From the NCBI GenBank assembly GCA_018402565.1, contig JAGYIQ010000008.1:164001-228000 (forward strand): 64,000 nucleotides of DNA, given 5' to 3'. The position numbers and the translations under genes are program-made. Source of the stretch: Pirellulaceae bacterium (GTDB taxonomy: Bacteria; Planctomycetota; Planctomycetia; Pirellulales; Pirellulaceae). The notes under the pieces are model-generated. The model was not told the origin of the DNA, made no database searches, and saw only the letters and a list, made by a program, of their open reading frames with translations. Below are positions 54,232 through 62,206 of the stretch, piece by piece; position 1 is the stretch's first letter, and every line of letters starts with the position of its first letter.

Positions 54232-55266
54232 TTACGGCTCGGTCTCGAAGATTTCTTGCCCAGCGATGGTACTCATGCCTTGCCACGCCTGAACGTCGAT
54301 CTCGTCGCTAGTGGTGGCAACGCTGCCGTCCAAGCGGGCGACGTTCACGCTGCTGGGGTGGTAACTGCGGCTGGTGACGGCGGCTTTGGTGGGGCGTTGT
54401 GTGCCACGACCTTCTTGCTGCGTGCTCAGATCGATGTCGTACCCACGGCCGTCGTGTTGATAGGCGACATTTTGATTGGGGGCAAAGGTGGTGGTAAACC
54501 CAGTGTGGTGCACGCGACCGTCCGGCCAGACGGTGTGACCCGTGTTCTGTTCGATGGCCGGCCCCAGGTGATAAATGCCGGTCAGTCCCGCCAGATCGGC
54601 GGGGGCGGTGGGCATCTGGGGGGGGATGGTCGTGGTGTTGCGGATGTAGCTGGTGTAAGCCTTGACTTCCGCCAAGGCCAAGGTGTTGGAGGTGCCGTCG
54701 GTGACTTCGGCCAATCGGGTGGTCTTGTTGACGCGGAACGGGCCATCCCCCGTTTGGCCGGTGAGGGGGTCGAAGATAAACCATCGCCCCATATTGAAAC
54801 CGTAGTTCGTAGGCGCGACGTAGGGCTGACCGTCCAGCAAACGCGGGCGCGAGTTGACCTCCGACGGACACTGGTAGAAGGGGATCATCAGTTGCGGGAC
54901 GCCCGACGACAATTGCCCGTGCCAACTGCTGTAGGGGTCGATTTTGGCGAACGCATTTCCGCCCTCGATGTACGGCAGGAGAAAGCCGTGCAAGCTCCAG
55001 TTTCCCCGCTCGTCCACACCGTCGCCCACGCGGAAGGTGGGCGGCAAGTGACCGCGGGCCGACTCGGCGTTGAGGACGGCCATGGCGATCTGCCGGAGAT
55101 GATTGCGGCACTGCAGCGACCGGCTGGCCTCCCGTGAGGCATGGATCGCTGGGAGTAACAGTCCCATCAGCATGCCGATGATGGCAATGACCACCAACAG
55201 CTCGACCAAACTAAAGCCGGACCGGGAAGCAATCCAGCAGCGTGTGGTGCGGCGATGAGTCAGCAT
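54232..55266 (-). CDS. DUF1559-domain pseudopilin-like protein
   Basis: The 344-aa protein starts with a type IV prepilin/pseudopilin signal: SGFSLVELLVVIAIIGMLMG with cleavage expected after Gly and Glu at position 5 of the mature chain. The DUF1559 domain follows (REASRSLQCRNHLRQIAMAVLN, YQCPSE, TNYGFNMG, VTDGTSNTLALAEV). Near the end is the family's typical H-x-G-G-like region, here VNVARLDGSVATTSDEID. These proteins are hugely expanded in planctomycetes; a surface or pilus-like function is assumed, not shown. It is alone here; the next minus-strand gene is 96 bp upstream. Confidence 0.92.
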   Translation of the reverse strand: MLTHRRTTRCWIASRSGFSLVELLVVIAIIGMLMGLLLPAIHASREASRSLQCRNHLRQIAMAVLNAESARGHLPPTFRVGDGVDERGNWSLHGFLLPYIEGGNAFAKIDPYSSWHGQLSSGVPQLMIPFYQCPSEVNSRPRLLDGQPYVAPTNYGFNMGRWFIFDPLTGQTGDGPFRVNKTTRLAEVTDGTSNTLALAEVKAYTSYIRNTTTIPPQMPTAPADLAGLTGIYHLGPAIEQNTGHTVWPDGRVHHTGFTTTFAPNQNVAYQHDGRGYDIDLSTQQEGRGTQRPTKAAVTSRSYHPSSVNVARLDGSVATTSDEIDVQAWQGMSTIAGQEIFETEP

Positions 55267-55362
55267 GCGGGACCTCCCGGTCGGTGCGTCGGAGAATCGG
55301 TTTTTGGTCCGGTCAGCCCAGCTGGACTCCGCCGAGCGACTTGTCGGTACCCAACGCGGCGA

Positions 55363-56775
55363 TCAAAAGTCTTCGCCCGGCTCCATGGACATCGGCTCCA
55401 TGACCTTGGTGTTGCGTTCGATCGCCAATACCGTGGTGAAGGTGTACGAGCCATCGAAGCTGGTCGAGGAAACCGGGAAGACCTGTCGTTTGTCGGGCAG
55501 GCCAACTCGGACGGTAAAGGAACCATCCTCGCGTACCTTGACCGGTTCACCCGAGATGCTGACTTCGGCGCTGCGATGGGTCTTGCCGAAGATCAGCAAC
55601 TCCGCATCCACGAAGAAGTCTTCGCTGGTCATCTTCCCTGGCACGTCCGCTGTGCCGTAACGGGACAGCGCCGAGCGATTCATCGGTCGACTGAGTTTCT
55701 CTTCGAACACTTCCCGTAAAGCCGCCGATGCGCCTTCGGAAAAGCCGCCACTGAGCGAAAAGACGCGATCGCCAATGTCGGCCAAGTCTGTCCAGTTGTA
55801 GTCGACATGGTCGCTGGAACCCGGTACCGGCGTGCGGACCAAGTTGCTCTGCGCCAGGGCATGGAATCGGCCGGTCGGAGCCAAATAGCCAATCACCGCG
55901 CGGAAGGCTTGCGGCGGGTTCTGCACCGGAATGTACCAGTTGTTCACGCCGCCGTGGATCTTGATTTCCTGCACCATCTGCTCGCTGGCGCCCGCGATGC
56001 TGTCCTCCTGATTGACCAACAGTCTCAGCACCGGGACCGCCGTATGCCAATGCTCTGCCAAGGCCGCTTTAGCCCGCTCGACACCGCCCGTCGTGATCTC
56101 CCAATAGGCCTGCACCCAATAGGGATCGCGGACGAATAGGACCAGTCGATCCTTTTTCGGCTCCTCGCTGGTGGAGAGTTGTTGCCGGAAAAAGGCCAAG
56201 TCTTTCGCCGCTGTCCGTTGGTTGTGCAGCGATTTGACCTTTTCGGCCGCCGATGTATCGGCGGATACCTTGGCGGCGGATACCTTGGCGGCGGCCCCTT
56301 TGGCGGCGGACACCTGAGAAACGCGGCCGGTTGTTTTAGCGACCGCGGCGACCGGTTTGGTCTGGCTGATCCGTTTTGTGGTCGATTTGGCCGGGGCTGA
56401 CTTCGCAGCAGCCGCGGGTTTGCTTGCCACCGACTTGGACTTGCCGGCCGCAGTGGGCTGCGGTTTGGCGGTTGACGACACGGTGGATGCAGCGGCGGGG
56501 GAGGATCCGCGAGTTTTCTTCACCGCGACACCGCGATCGGCCGCGCGAGTTTTGGTGTTGGCGGTGGCCCCACTGATTTTATCCACGCTTTTTGAGGGCT
56601 TCTTTGCCTGGCTCTGGCCCGCTGTTTTGGCTGCGGCTTGCTTTTTGGCCGCTTGAAGTAGCTTCTTGATCAAGTCGTCTTTCCGCATGCCACGAGCCCC
56701 TGGCACGCCCTGTTTGGCGGCCATCTGAGCGAGAGTCTTAGCAGTTTCGGCTTGCAGTTTCTCTTTGGTAATCAA
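55363..56775 (-). CDS. DUF4912 protein with Rho-N-like N-terminus and Ala/Lys-rich linker
   Basis: TTG 56775 is the likely start: GGAGAG lies 5 nt upstream and the translation ITKEKLQAETAK begins the first domain directly. A further in-frame TTG at 56892 gives an unconvincing extension, and no ATG occurs early. Of the 470 aa, residues ~1-45 resemble the Rho N-terminal/SAP helix-extended-loop-helix (MAAKQGVPGARGMRKDDLIKKLL split), often nucleic-acid binding. Residues ~45-190 are an Ala/Lys/Ser/Thr linker like histone H1 tails, partly encoded by 15-bp repeats near 56.26 kb. Residues ~200-470 hold DUF4912 (LVLFVRDPYWVQAYWEIT, NWYIPV, FHALAQSN) and a C-terminal part. Function unknown; nucleoid or RNA association is possible. 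It is divergent from the histidine kinase with 284 bp between. Confidence 0.8.
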   Translation of the reverse strand: MITKEKLQAETAKTLAQMAAKQGVPGARGMRKDDLIKKLLQAAKKQAAAKTAGQSQAKKPSKSVDKISGATANTKTRAADRGVAVKKTRGSSPAAASTVSSTAKPQPTAAGKSKSVASKPAAAAKSAPAKSTTKRISQTKPVAAVAKTTGRVSQVSAAKGAAAKVSAAKVSADTSAAEKVKSLHNQRTAAKDLAFFRQQLSTSEEPKKDRLVLFVRDPYWVQAYWEITTGGVERAKAALAEHWHTAVPVLRLLVNQEDSIAGASEQMVQEIKIHGGVNNWYIPVQNPPQAFRAVIGYLAPTGRFHALAQSNLVRTPVPGSSDHVDYNWTDLADIGDRVFSLSGGFSEGASAALREVFEEKLSRPMNRSALSRYGTADVPGKMTSEDFFVDAELLIFGKTHRSAEVSISGEPVKVREDGSFTVRVGLPDKRQVFPVSSTSFDGSYTFTTVLAIERNTKVMEPMSMEPGEDF

Positions 56776-57059
56776 GGCTTCTCTCCGAAAGTGCCGTTTT
56801 GCGTCAGCTACGAAGGGGTTCGTGGCCGAGTAGGTGGCGTTAACCTGCTTAAACACCCGGTCAATGGTAGTTGCTTCTCCAAAACTTAGCAATTAACGCA
56901 CCCCCTATTGGTAGGGTTTTTTTGGTGTCGGCATTGTCACAAGTGCTCCGCGGTTTGACCGAGCGGGGCGGCAGTCGCTAAGATCAATGTCCGGGGACGT
57001 TCCGCGGGGACGGATTGGCGTTACCCGGGCAGAGGCTCCTTTGCACAGACTAGGTGGTC

Positions 57060-58337
57060 ATGTTTCCGTCGCTTGAAATCAATCCACAGGACTTGGTCGT
57101 GGACAAGTCCGACCAGGAATTGCAAGAGTTTTTCGGGCAGCTGCGCGACTATTTGGAGTGGAGCGAGGAGGACGCCGAGCAGGTGGTGGCGTTGGGGGCA
57201 TTGGTTGCCCACCAGTTTCCGGCGATGGTCGACGACTTTTACTCCGAGATTCTGCGGCATGCCGCGACGCGACAGGTCTTGAAGGACGAGCAGCAGGTGG
57301 TGCGGTTGAAGCAGACGCTGCAGTTGTGGTTGGCTCAGTTGTTTGGTGGGGTTTACGACCTGAAGTACGTGAAGGCTCGGTGGCAGGTGGGCCGGCGACA
57401 CGTGCTGATTGGCCTGGATCAAACCTACGCGACGGCCGCGTTGGGCCGTTTGCGAATTCGAATCAATGCCGCAGCCAGTGTCGCGTTTGAGACCGCGCCG
57501 GGCCATTTGTCGCAGGCACTCCGCAGCATCAACAAGCTGATGGATCTGGAGTCGGCCATCATCAACTCGGCCTATCAATTGAGCTTTGCCCGTCTGATCG
57601 AGTTATCGGCCAAGCAGCAGATGCAGCAGTCCGAGCGATTGGCAGCGATTGGCCAGATGGTCACCGGTTTGGCCCACGAGAGCCGCAACGCGCTGCAACG
57701 CAGTCACGCCTGTCTCGAGACCCTGGCGATGGAGATCGAAGACCGACCGGACGCGGTCCGTTTGGTGCAGCGAGTCCAGAATGCCTTGGATCACCTGCAT
57801 ACGCTGTACGAGGAGGTGCGGAACTATGCAGCCCCCATCAAGTTGGATCGGCAAGCGGTCTCCATCCCCAAGCTGATCATGCGGTGCTGGCATCAACTGG
57901 AGCACAAGTGGAAGCCCGTCAACAGCAAGCTCCGCTTCGAAATGGCGGATGGCTTGCCCTGTGATGGCCAGTGGGATTCGCTGCGGATGGAGCAAGTGCT
58001 GACCAACCTATTCCAGAACGCGATTGACGCCAGTGGTGATCAAGGGGAAGTAAACTGCGTGGTACTGCCGGCCCCTGACATCGCTGAACTGCCGCCTGCC
58101 GATGGCCTGCCGGCTGACCGGCCGCCACGGATCATGATCGAGATCTCCGACAGCGGCCCGGGGATTTCGATCCACCCACCGAGCAAGATCTTTGAACCAT
58201 TTTTTACAACCAAGACCAAAGGCACGGGATTGGGTTTGGCCATTTCTCGGCGGGCCGTGCAAGCCCACGGCGGCGAGATCGACGTGGTCCCGGGCTCCAA
58301 GGCCACCTTTCGCATCGTTTTACCGCTGGTGACTTGA
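57060..58337 (+). CDS. Globin-coupled sensor histidine kinase
   Basis: The 425-aa soluble kinase has an N-terminal protoglobin/globin-coupled sensor domain (~15-165) with the proximal heme ligand H114 in VGRRHVLIGLD. A helical linker and HisKA domain follow with phospho-acceptor H206 in GLAHESRNALQ. The HATPase domain shows N box NLFQNAIDAS, G1 DSGPGI, F box FEPFFTTK and G2 GTGLGLAI. There are no transmembrane segments. Globin-coupled sensors bind O2, NO or CO, so gas or redox sensing is inferred. ATG 57060 is chosen; GTG 57054 is possible. An NtrC-type regulator gene lies 345 bp downstream on the same strand and is the likely partner. Confidence 0.9.
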   Translation: MFPSLEINPQDLVVDKSDQELQEFFGQLRDYLEWSEEDAEQVVALGALVAHQFPAMVDDFYSEILRHAATRQVLKDEQQVVRLKQTLQLWLAQLFGGVYDLKYVKARWQVGRRHVLIGLDQTYATAALGRLRIRINAAASVAFETAPGHLSQALRSINKLMDLESAIINSAYQLSFARLIELSAKQQMQQSERLAAIGQMVTGLAHESRNALQRSHACLETLAMEIEDRPDAVRLVQRVQNALDHLHTLYEEVRNYAAPIKLDRQAVSIPKLIMRCWHQLEHKWKPVNSKLRFEMADGLPCDGQWDSLRMEQVLTNLFQNAIDASGDQGEVNCVVLPAPDIAELPPADGLPADRPPRIMIEISDSGPGISIHPPSKIFEPFFTTKTKGTGLGLAISRRAVQAHGGEIDVVPGSKATFRIVLPLVT

Positions 58338-58342
58338 CCGCC

Positions 58343-58378
58343 TGTCCCACGCCTGGTGAATGTCCCACGCCTGGTGAA
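58343..58378 (+). repeat. 18-bp direct repeat, two perfect copies
   Basis: tgtcccacgcctggtgaa occurs twice head-to-tail just after the histidine kinase stop. The 345-bp gap (58338-58682) otherwise holds the palindrome and candidate sigma-54 promoter listed below; no gene is seen in it. Confidence 0.8.
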
Positions 58379-58411
58379 TGCCGCTGTGTGCGTATTCGCT
58401 CGTTGCAGGGC

Positions 58412-58425
58412 GTGCGTTAACGCAC
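58412..58425. promoter_or_regulatory. 14-bp perfect palindrome, candidate enhancer site for the NtrC-type regulator
   Basis: gtgcgttaacgcac is a perfect dyad centred ~200 bp upstream of the candidate sigma-54 promoter, in the range where NtrC-family activators bind. It has no loop, so it is unlikely to be a terminator. Confidence 0.4.
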
Positions 58426-58603
58426 ATTTTTAGAGGCGTTTCGGAGACCCCGCCTGTGGGGCGGGCCGTGTTCGTGCGGCACTAGAGCGGTCGCTGCTGC
58501 CCGTAATTCTCGGCCGCTCGCCGTATTGGAAGTGGAGTTCTGGCGGGTATTGGGAGCCGAGCATGTGCCTGGCTCGCAGCAAACCGCGCCATTTCGTCGC
58601 GGT

Positions 58604-58619
58604 CGGCATAGCGTTTGCT
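58604..58619 (+). promoter_or_regulatory. Candidate sigma-54 (-24/-12) promoter
   Basis: cGGCATagcgttTGCt has GG and GC separated by exactly 10 nt, and five of six bases of the TTGC(A/T) half-site context, compared with the consensus TGGCAC-N5-TTGC. A start near 58630 would give a ~53-nt leader to ATG 58683, allowing autoregulation of the sigma-54 activator. Confidence 0.4.
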
Positions 58620-58682
58620 ACTAGGGGCCTCTCCGCAATTAGCGAATGGTCCAAGAAGTCAACCGAAAGGGATGGTAACAGC

Positions 58683-60086
58683 ATGGCGACGATCAACCAT
58701 CCCTCGCGGGAGACCAGTATCCCAGCCGCACGAAACCCGCCCATGTCCCTGATCGATCGAACGCTCGTCAAGTTGCTTGTTGTGGACGACGAGGAGGATT
58801 TTCGTGAGGCGGCGGAGTTGTACTTCCGTCGTTTGGGCTATCAGGTCGTGGCGGCTCGGGATGGCCACGAGGCGTTGGAGTTGGCCAAGAACCAGCAGTT
58901 GGATGTGGCGGTGATCGACATCCACATGCCTGGCATGTCGGGCATCGACCTGCTGGCTCGCTTGTTGGAGGAGGACCACGATCTGCAGGCCATCATGTTG
59001 ACGGGTGGGGGCACGATCGAGAACGCGGTCGAATCGATGAAGCGAGGGGCGCGGGACTTCCTGACCAAGCCGGCCAAGCTCAACGAGCTGGACATTGTCA
59101 TCCAGAAGGCCTACCAATCCGGTCGGCTGCAAAAAGAAAATCGCAATCTGCGTCAGGTCTTGCAGCAGATCTCGCAGCCGGCGGAGATCATCGGCGAGTC
59201 CAAGGCCATGCACGACGTGTATCGCCTGATCGAGAAGACCGCGGTCACGGACAAGCCGGTACTGATTCAGGGTGAGTCGGGGACGGGCAAGGAGTTGGTC
59301 GCGCGGGCGATTCACCGTCGTAGTGCTTTGGCCAATCAGCCGTTGGTGGTGATCAACTGCGCGGCGCTGCCGGAGACGTTGCTCGAGAGCGAGTTGTTCG
59401 GGCATGAGAAGGGGGCGTTCACCGGGGCGGTGGCCTCCAAACCGGGCCTGTTCGAATTGGCCGATGGGGGCACGTTGTTTATCGACGAGTTCGGTGAGTT
59501 GGCTGGACCGCTGCAGGCCAAGCTGCTGCGAGTTTTGGAAGATGGCTCCATGCGGCGGATCGGGTCGGTCAAGGAGCGACACGTCAAGGTGCGTTTGATC
59601 GCGGCGACCAACCGGGATTTGGCCGAGGAAGTCCGAGCCGGTCGGTTCCGTGAGGACCTGTTTTATCGCATCAATGTGTTGACCATTCCGCTGCCGCCCC
59701 TCCGTGAGCGCGCCGGGGACGTGGCCCTCTTGATCCATCATTTTGTCGGCCGCGACTGGAACATCAGTCCGGCCGTGGTCCAGCAGTTGCAGCAGTACAG
59801 TTGGCCAGGCAACGTGCGACAGTTGCTCAACGCCATCGAGCGGGCCAAGATCTTGGCCGACGACGACGCGATCCTGGTGGAGAACCTGCCCAGCGAGGTC
59901 TGCGGCCAGGTCAAGCCGGCCGCCTTGGTGGGCGCCGCTCAGGTCGATCTGGAGACACTCAACAAACTGCACGTGGAGCAGATCTACCAACAGCATGGCC
60001 GCAACAAGAGCCGCACGGCCAAGGCACTCGGCATCAACCGCCGCTCGCTCTATCGTCTGTTGGAAAAGTACGACATTCAAGATTGA
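58683..60086 (+). CDS. NtrC-family sigma-54-dependent response regulator
   Basis: ATG 58683 gives 467 aa; ATG 58743 (MSLIDRTLVK) is an alternative. Domains: receiver (VVDDEEDF, phospho-acceptor D79 in VIDIHMPGMSG, K in LTKPAKL); AAA+ with Walker A GESGTGKE (~197-204), the sigma-54 contact loop GAFTGA at 244-249, Walker B GGTLFIDEF, and arginine fingers in FREDLFYRINV; and a C-terminal Fis-like helix-turn-helix (GRNKSRTAKALGINRRSLYRLL). It is a complete activator able to open sigma-54 promoters upon phosphorylation. The upstream globin-coupled kinase is the probable partner. Confidence 0.93.
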   Translation: MATINHPSRETSIPAARNPPMSLIDRTLVKLLVVDDEEDFREAAELYFRRLGYQVVAARDGHEALELAKNQQLDVAVIDIHMPGMSGIDLLARLLEEDHDLQAIMLTGGGTIENAVESMKRGARDFLTKPAKLNELDIVIQKAYQSGRLQKENRNLRQVLQQISQPAEIIGESKAMHDVYRLIEKTAVTDKPVLIQGESGTGKELVARAIHRRSALANQPLVVINCAALPETLLESELFGHEKGAFTGAVASKPGLFELADGGTLFIDEFGELAGPLQAKLLRVLEDGSMRRIGSVKERHVKVRLIAATNRDLAEEVRAGRFREDLFYRINVLTIPLPPLRERAGDVALLIHHFVGRDWNISPAVVQQLQQYSWPGNVRQLLNAIERAKILADDDAILVENLPSEVCGQVKPAALVGAAQVDLETLNKLHVEQIYQQHGRNKSRTAKALGINRRSLYRLLEKYDIQD

Positions 60087-60098
60087 TGGCTAACCTGA

Positions 60099-60392
60099 GG
60101 GCTTGTTGATTTTTCCAGACTTGCTCGCGAATTTGCTGCCCGCTTCAAGGAAATCGGGCGAAAACACGGCGTTTTTCCGTCAATCAAAACGCTTGAGGGC
60201 TGGTTGGTTTTTCCAGACTTACACTCGAAATTGCCGCCCGATTCAATGAAATCGAACAAAAACACGGCGTTTTTCCGTCAATCGAAACGCTTGAGGGCTT
60301 GTTGATTTTTCCAGACTTGCGCGCGAAATGGCGGTCCACCGCCAGGTGATCGTGCAAAAACACGGCATTTTCTCGTCAATCGAAATGCTTGA
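60099..60392 (+). repeat. Three ~98-bp direct repeats (family A)
   Basis: Units at 60099-60197, 60198-60294 and 60295-60392 begin gggct(t/g)gttg(a/g)tttttccagac and end aaaacacggc(g/a)tttt(t/c)(c)gtcaatc(a/g)aaa(c/t)gcttga. The first follows the regulator's stop codon directly. The unit start is complementary to the middle of family B repeats. No open frame is shared between units. Confidence 0.85.
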
Positions 60393-60635
60393 CGCATTCC
60401 GCTACGGAAAAATCAACCAGCCCGTGACGCGTTCCGCTACGGAAAAATCAACCAGCCCGTGACGCGTTCCGCTACGGAAAAATCAACCAGCCTGTGACGC
60501 GTTCCGCTACGGAAAAATCAACCAGCCCGTGACGCGTTCCGCTACTGAAAAATCGACCAGCGTTTGACGCGTTCCGCGTCGGAAAAATCAACCGGCACTA
60601 GACGCATTCCGCGTCGGATAAATCAACCAGCGCAG
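60393..60635 (+). repeat. Seven 35-bp tandem repeats (family B)
   Basis: Strictly 35-bp units start at 60393, 60428, 60463, 60498, 60533, 60568 and 60603 (cgc(g/a)ttccgctacggaaa, then aatcaaccagcccgtga). Units 1-4 are almost identical; 5-7 are progressively diverged. There are no spacers, so this is not a CRISPR. With family A it makes up most of the 722-bp gap between the regulator and lpdA. Confidence 0.9.
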
Positions 60636-60723
60636 CATTTTGGGGCTGGGTGGAATGTGCCTCAGATCGGGGTGGGCACCCGGCTCGGGGGCTCTCGTTC
60701 TCCCGCCGCAAAGGTGGTATTTT

Positions 60724-60760
60724 GGGGGACTTCGGACTGCCTTTGTCCCCCGCGTGGGGG
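60724..60760 (+). promoter_or_regulatory. Mutually exclusive hairpins in the lpdA leader
   Basis: gtccccc (60745-60751) can pair with gggggac upstream (60724-60730), or its ccccc can pair with ggggg downstream (60756-60760). The alternatives exclude each other, 50-85 nt before the lpdA start. No T-tract follows, so an attenuator is speculative. Confidence 0.3.
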
Positions 60761-60808
60761 TGGCGGGCGATCCTCTCCCAATCAGACCCTTTGGCGCGGC
60801 AACAAACG

Positions 60809-62197
60809 ATGGCGGAAACTCAGTTCGATTTGATTGTTCTCGGTGGTGGCCCCGGTGGTTATGTGGCGGCAATTCGCGCTGCCCAGTTGGGGCTCAGCGT
60901 GGCTTGCGTGGACGAAAACGACATGTGGGGCGGGACCTGCTTGCGGGTCGGTTGCATCCCCAGCAAGGCGTTGTTGGAGTCGACCCACCTGTTGGAGGAG
61001 AGCCAGCAGCACCTGGCTGATCACGGCGTGAAGGTATCCGGTGTGACGGTCGACTTGCAGAAGATGATGCAGCGGAAAGCCTCGGTGGTAGACGCATTGT
61101 GCGGTGGCATCAAGATGCTGCTCAAGCGGAACAAGGTGGCTGGGTTCAATACCCGTGGTCGCTTGATCGCCGCGGATCAAGTCCAGCTCAACGATGCGGA
61201 CCGGACCGTGCTGCGGGGCAAACACGTGCTGATCGCGACTGGTTCCCTGCCAATGAACTTGCCGGGCATCGCCTTGGACCACGATCGGATTGGCGATTCG
61301 ACCACGGCCCTCTCTTACACCGAAGTGCCACAGAGTTTGATCGTCATCGGCGGCGGTTACATCGGTCTGGAGTTGGGTTCGGTCTGGCGTCGTTTGGGCT
61401 CGAAGGTCGTGGTCCTGGAGGCCATGGACCGGGTCTTGGGCGGACTGGATGGCGAGATCGCCAAGTTGGCGGTGCGGACGTTTGAGAAGCAGGGTATCGA
61501 GTTCCGCACGCAGGCCTTTGTCGAAGAGGCCAAGGTTGTGGACGGTCGCTGTGTGGTGCGTTTGAAGGACGGCACCACCCTGCACGCCGACCGCGTGTTG
61601 GCCTGTGCCGGCCGGGTGCCGAATACCCAAGACTTGGGCCTCGAGGCCCTGGGCATCAAGACGGATCGCCGTGGGGCGATCGAGGTCGATGCGGACTTCC
61701 GCACCTCGGTTCCGGGCGTCTATGCGGTCGGCGATTGCATCGGTGGCGCTATGCTGGCTCACAAGGCTTCCGAGGAAGGGGTGGCCTGCATCGAGAAGAT
61801 CGTTAACGGCTTCGGCAAGGTCGACTACCACGCGATTCCGGCCGTGGTCTACACGCATCCCGAGATCGGCAGTGTGGGCAAGACCGAAGAGCAGCTGCAG
61901 GCCGAGGGCATCGAATACAAACGCGGTGTCTGTCCCTACGGGGCCAACGGTCGAGCCCGAGCCTTGGGTGATACCGACGGTCGCATCAAGATCTTAGCCG
62001 ATGCCAAGACCGATCGGATCTTGGGGGTGCACGCGATTGGCAGCCATGCCGGGGACCTGATCGCGGAAGTGGCGGTCGCCATGAGCTTCTCGGCCAGTGC
62101 CGAGGACTTGGGACGCTGCATTCATGCACACCCCACCCTGTCGGAGATCGTGAAGGAAGCGGCGTTGGCCGTCCATGGCGAGGCGATTCACACCTAA
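60809..62197 (+). CDS. lpdA: Dihydrolipoyl dehydrogenase
   Basis: ATG 60809 (MAETQFDLIVLGGG) gives 462 aa. The E3 flavoprotein of 2-oxoacid dehydrogenase complexes and the glycine cleavage system reoxidises dihydrolipoamide with NAD+. FAD-binding GGGPGG is at 12-17; the redox disulfide C44/C49 lies in GGTCLRVGCIPSK. The NAD-binding site is GGGYIGLELGSVW, and the second FAD contact is VYAVGDCIGG. The C-terminal dimerisation domain carries the catalytic His-Glu pair in HAHPTLSE. No E1/E2 genes are nearby in the window. The frame is open back to 60650, but that extension covers repeat-derived leader and lacks family similarity. Confidence 0.95.
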   Translation: MAETQFDLIVLGGGPGGYVAAIRAAQLGLSVACVDENDMWGGTCLRVGCIPSKALLESTHLLEESQQHLADHGVKVSGVTVDLQKMMQRKASVVDALCGGIKMLLKRNKVAGFNTRGRLIAADQVQLNDADRTVLRGKHVLIATGSLPMNLPGIALDHDRIGDSTTALSYTEVPQSLIVIGGGYIGLELGSVWRRLGSKVVVLEAMDRVLGGLDGEIAKLAVRTFEKQGIEFRTQAFVEEAKVVDGRCVVRLKDGTTLHADRVLACAGRVPNTQDLGLEALGIKTDRRGAIEVDADFRTSVPGVYAVGDCIGGAMLAHKASEEGVACIEKIVNGFGKVDYHAIPAVVYTHPEIGSVGKTEEQLQAEGIEYKRGVCPYGANGRARALGDTDGRIKILADAKTDRILGVHAIGSHAGDLIAEVAVAMSFSASAEDLGRCIHAHPTLSEIVKEAALAVHGEAIHT

Positions 62198-62206
62198 GGG
62201 GCTGGC

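Noticed and set aside
58659..60080. 473-codon minus-strand open frame opposite the response regulator
   Set aside because: Complete overlap with a well-supported NtrC-type gene; no recognisable domain.
60393..60635. CRISPR array
   Set aside because: Repeats of 35 bp are contiguous with no unique spacers, and there are no cas genes in the window.
60782..61858. 358-codon minus-strand open frame opposite lpdA
   Set aside because: Antisense shadow of a highly conserved flavoprotein gene.
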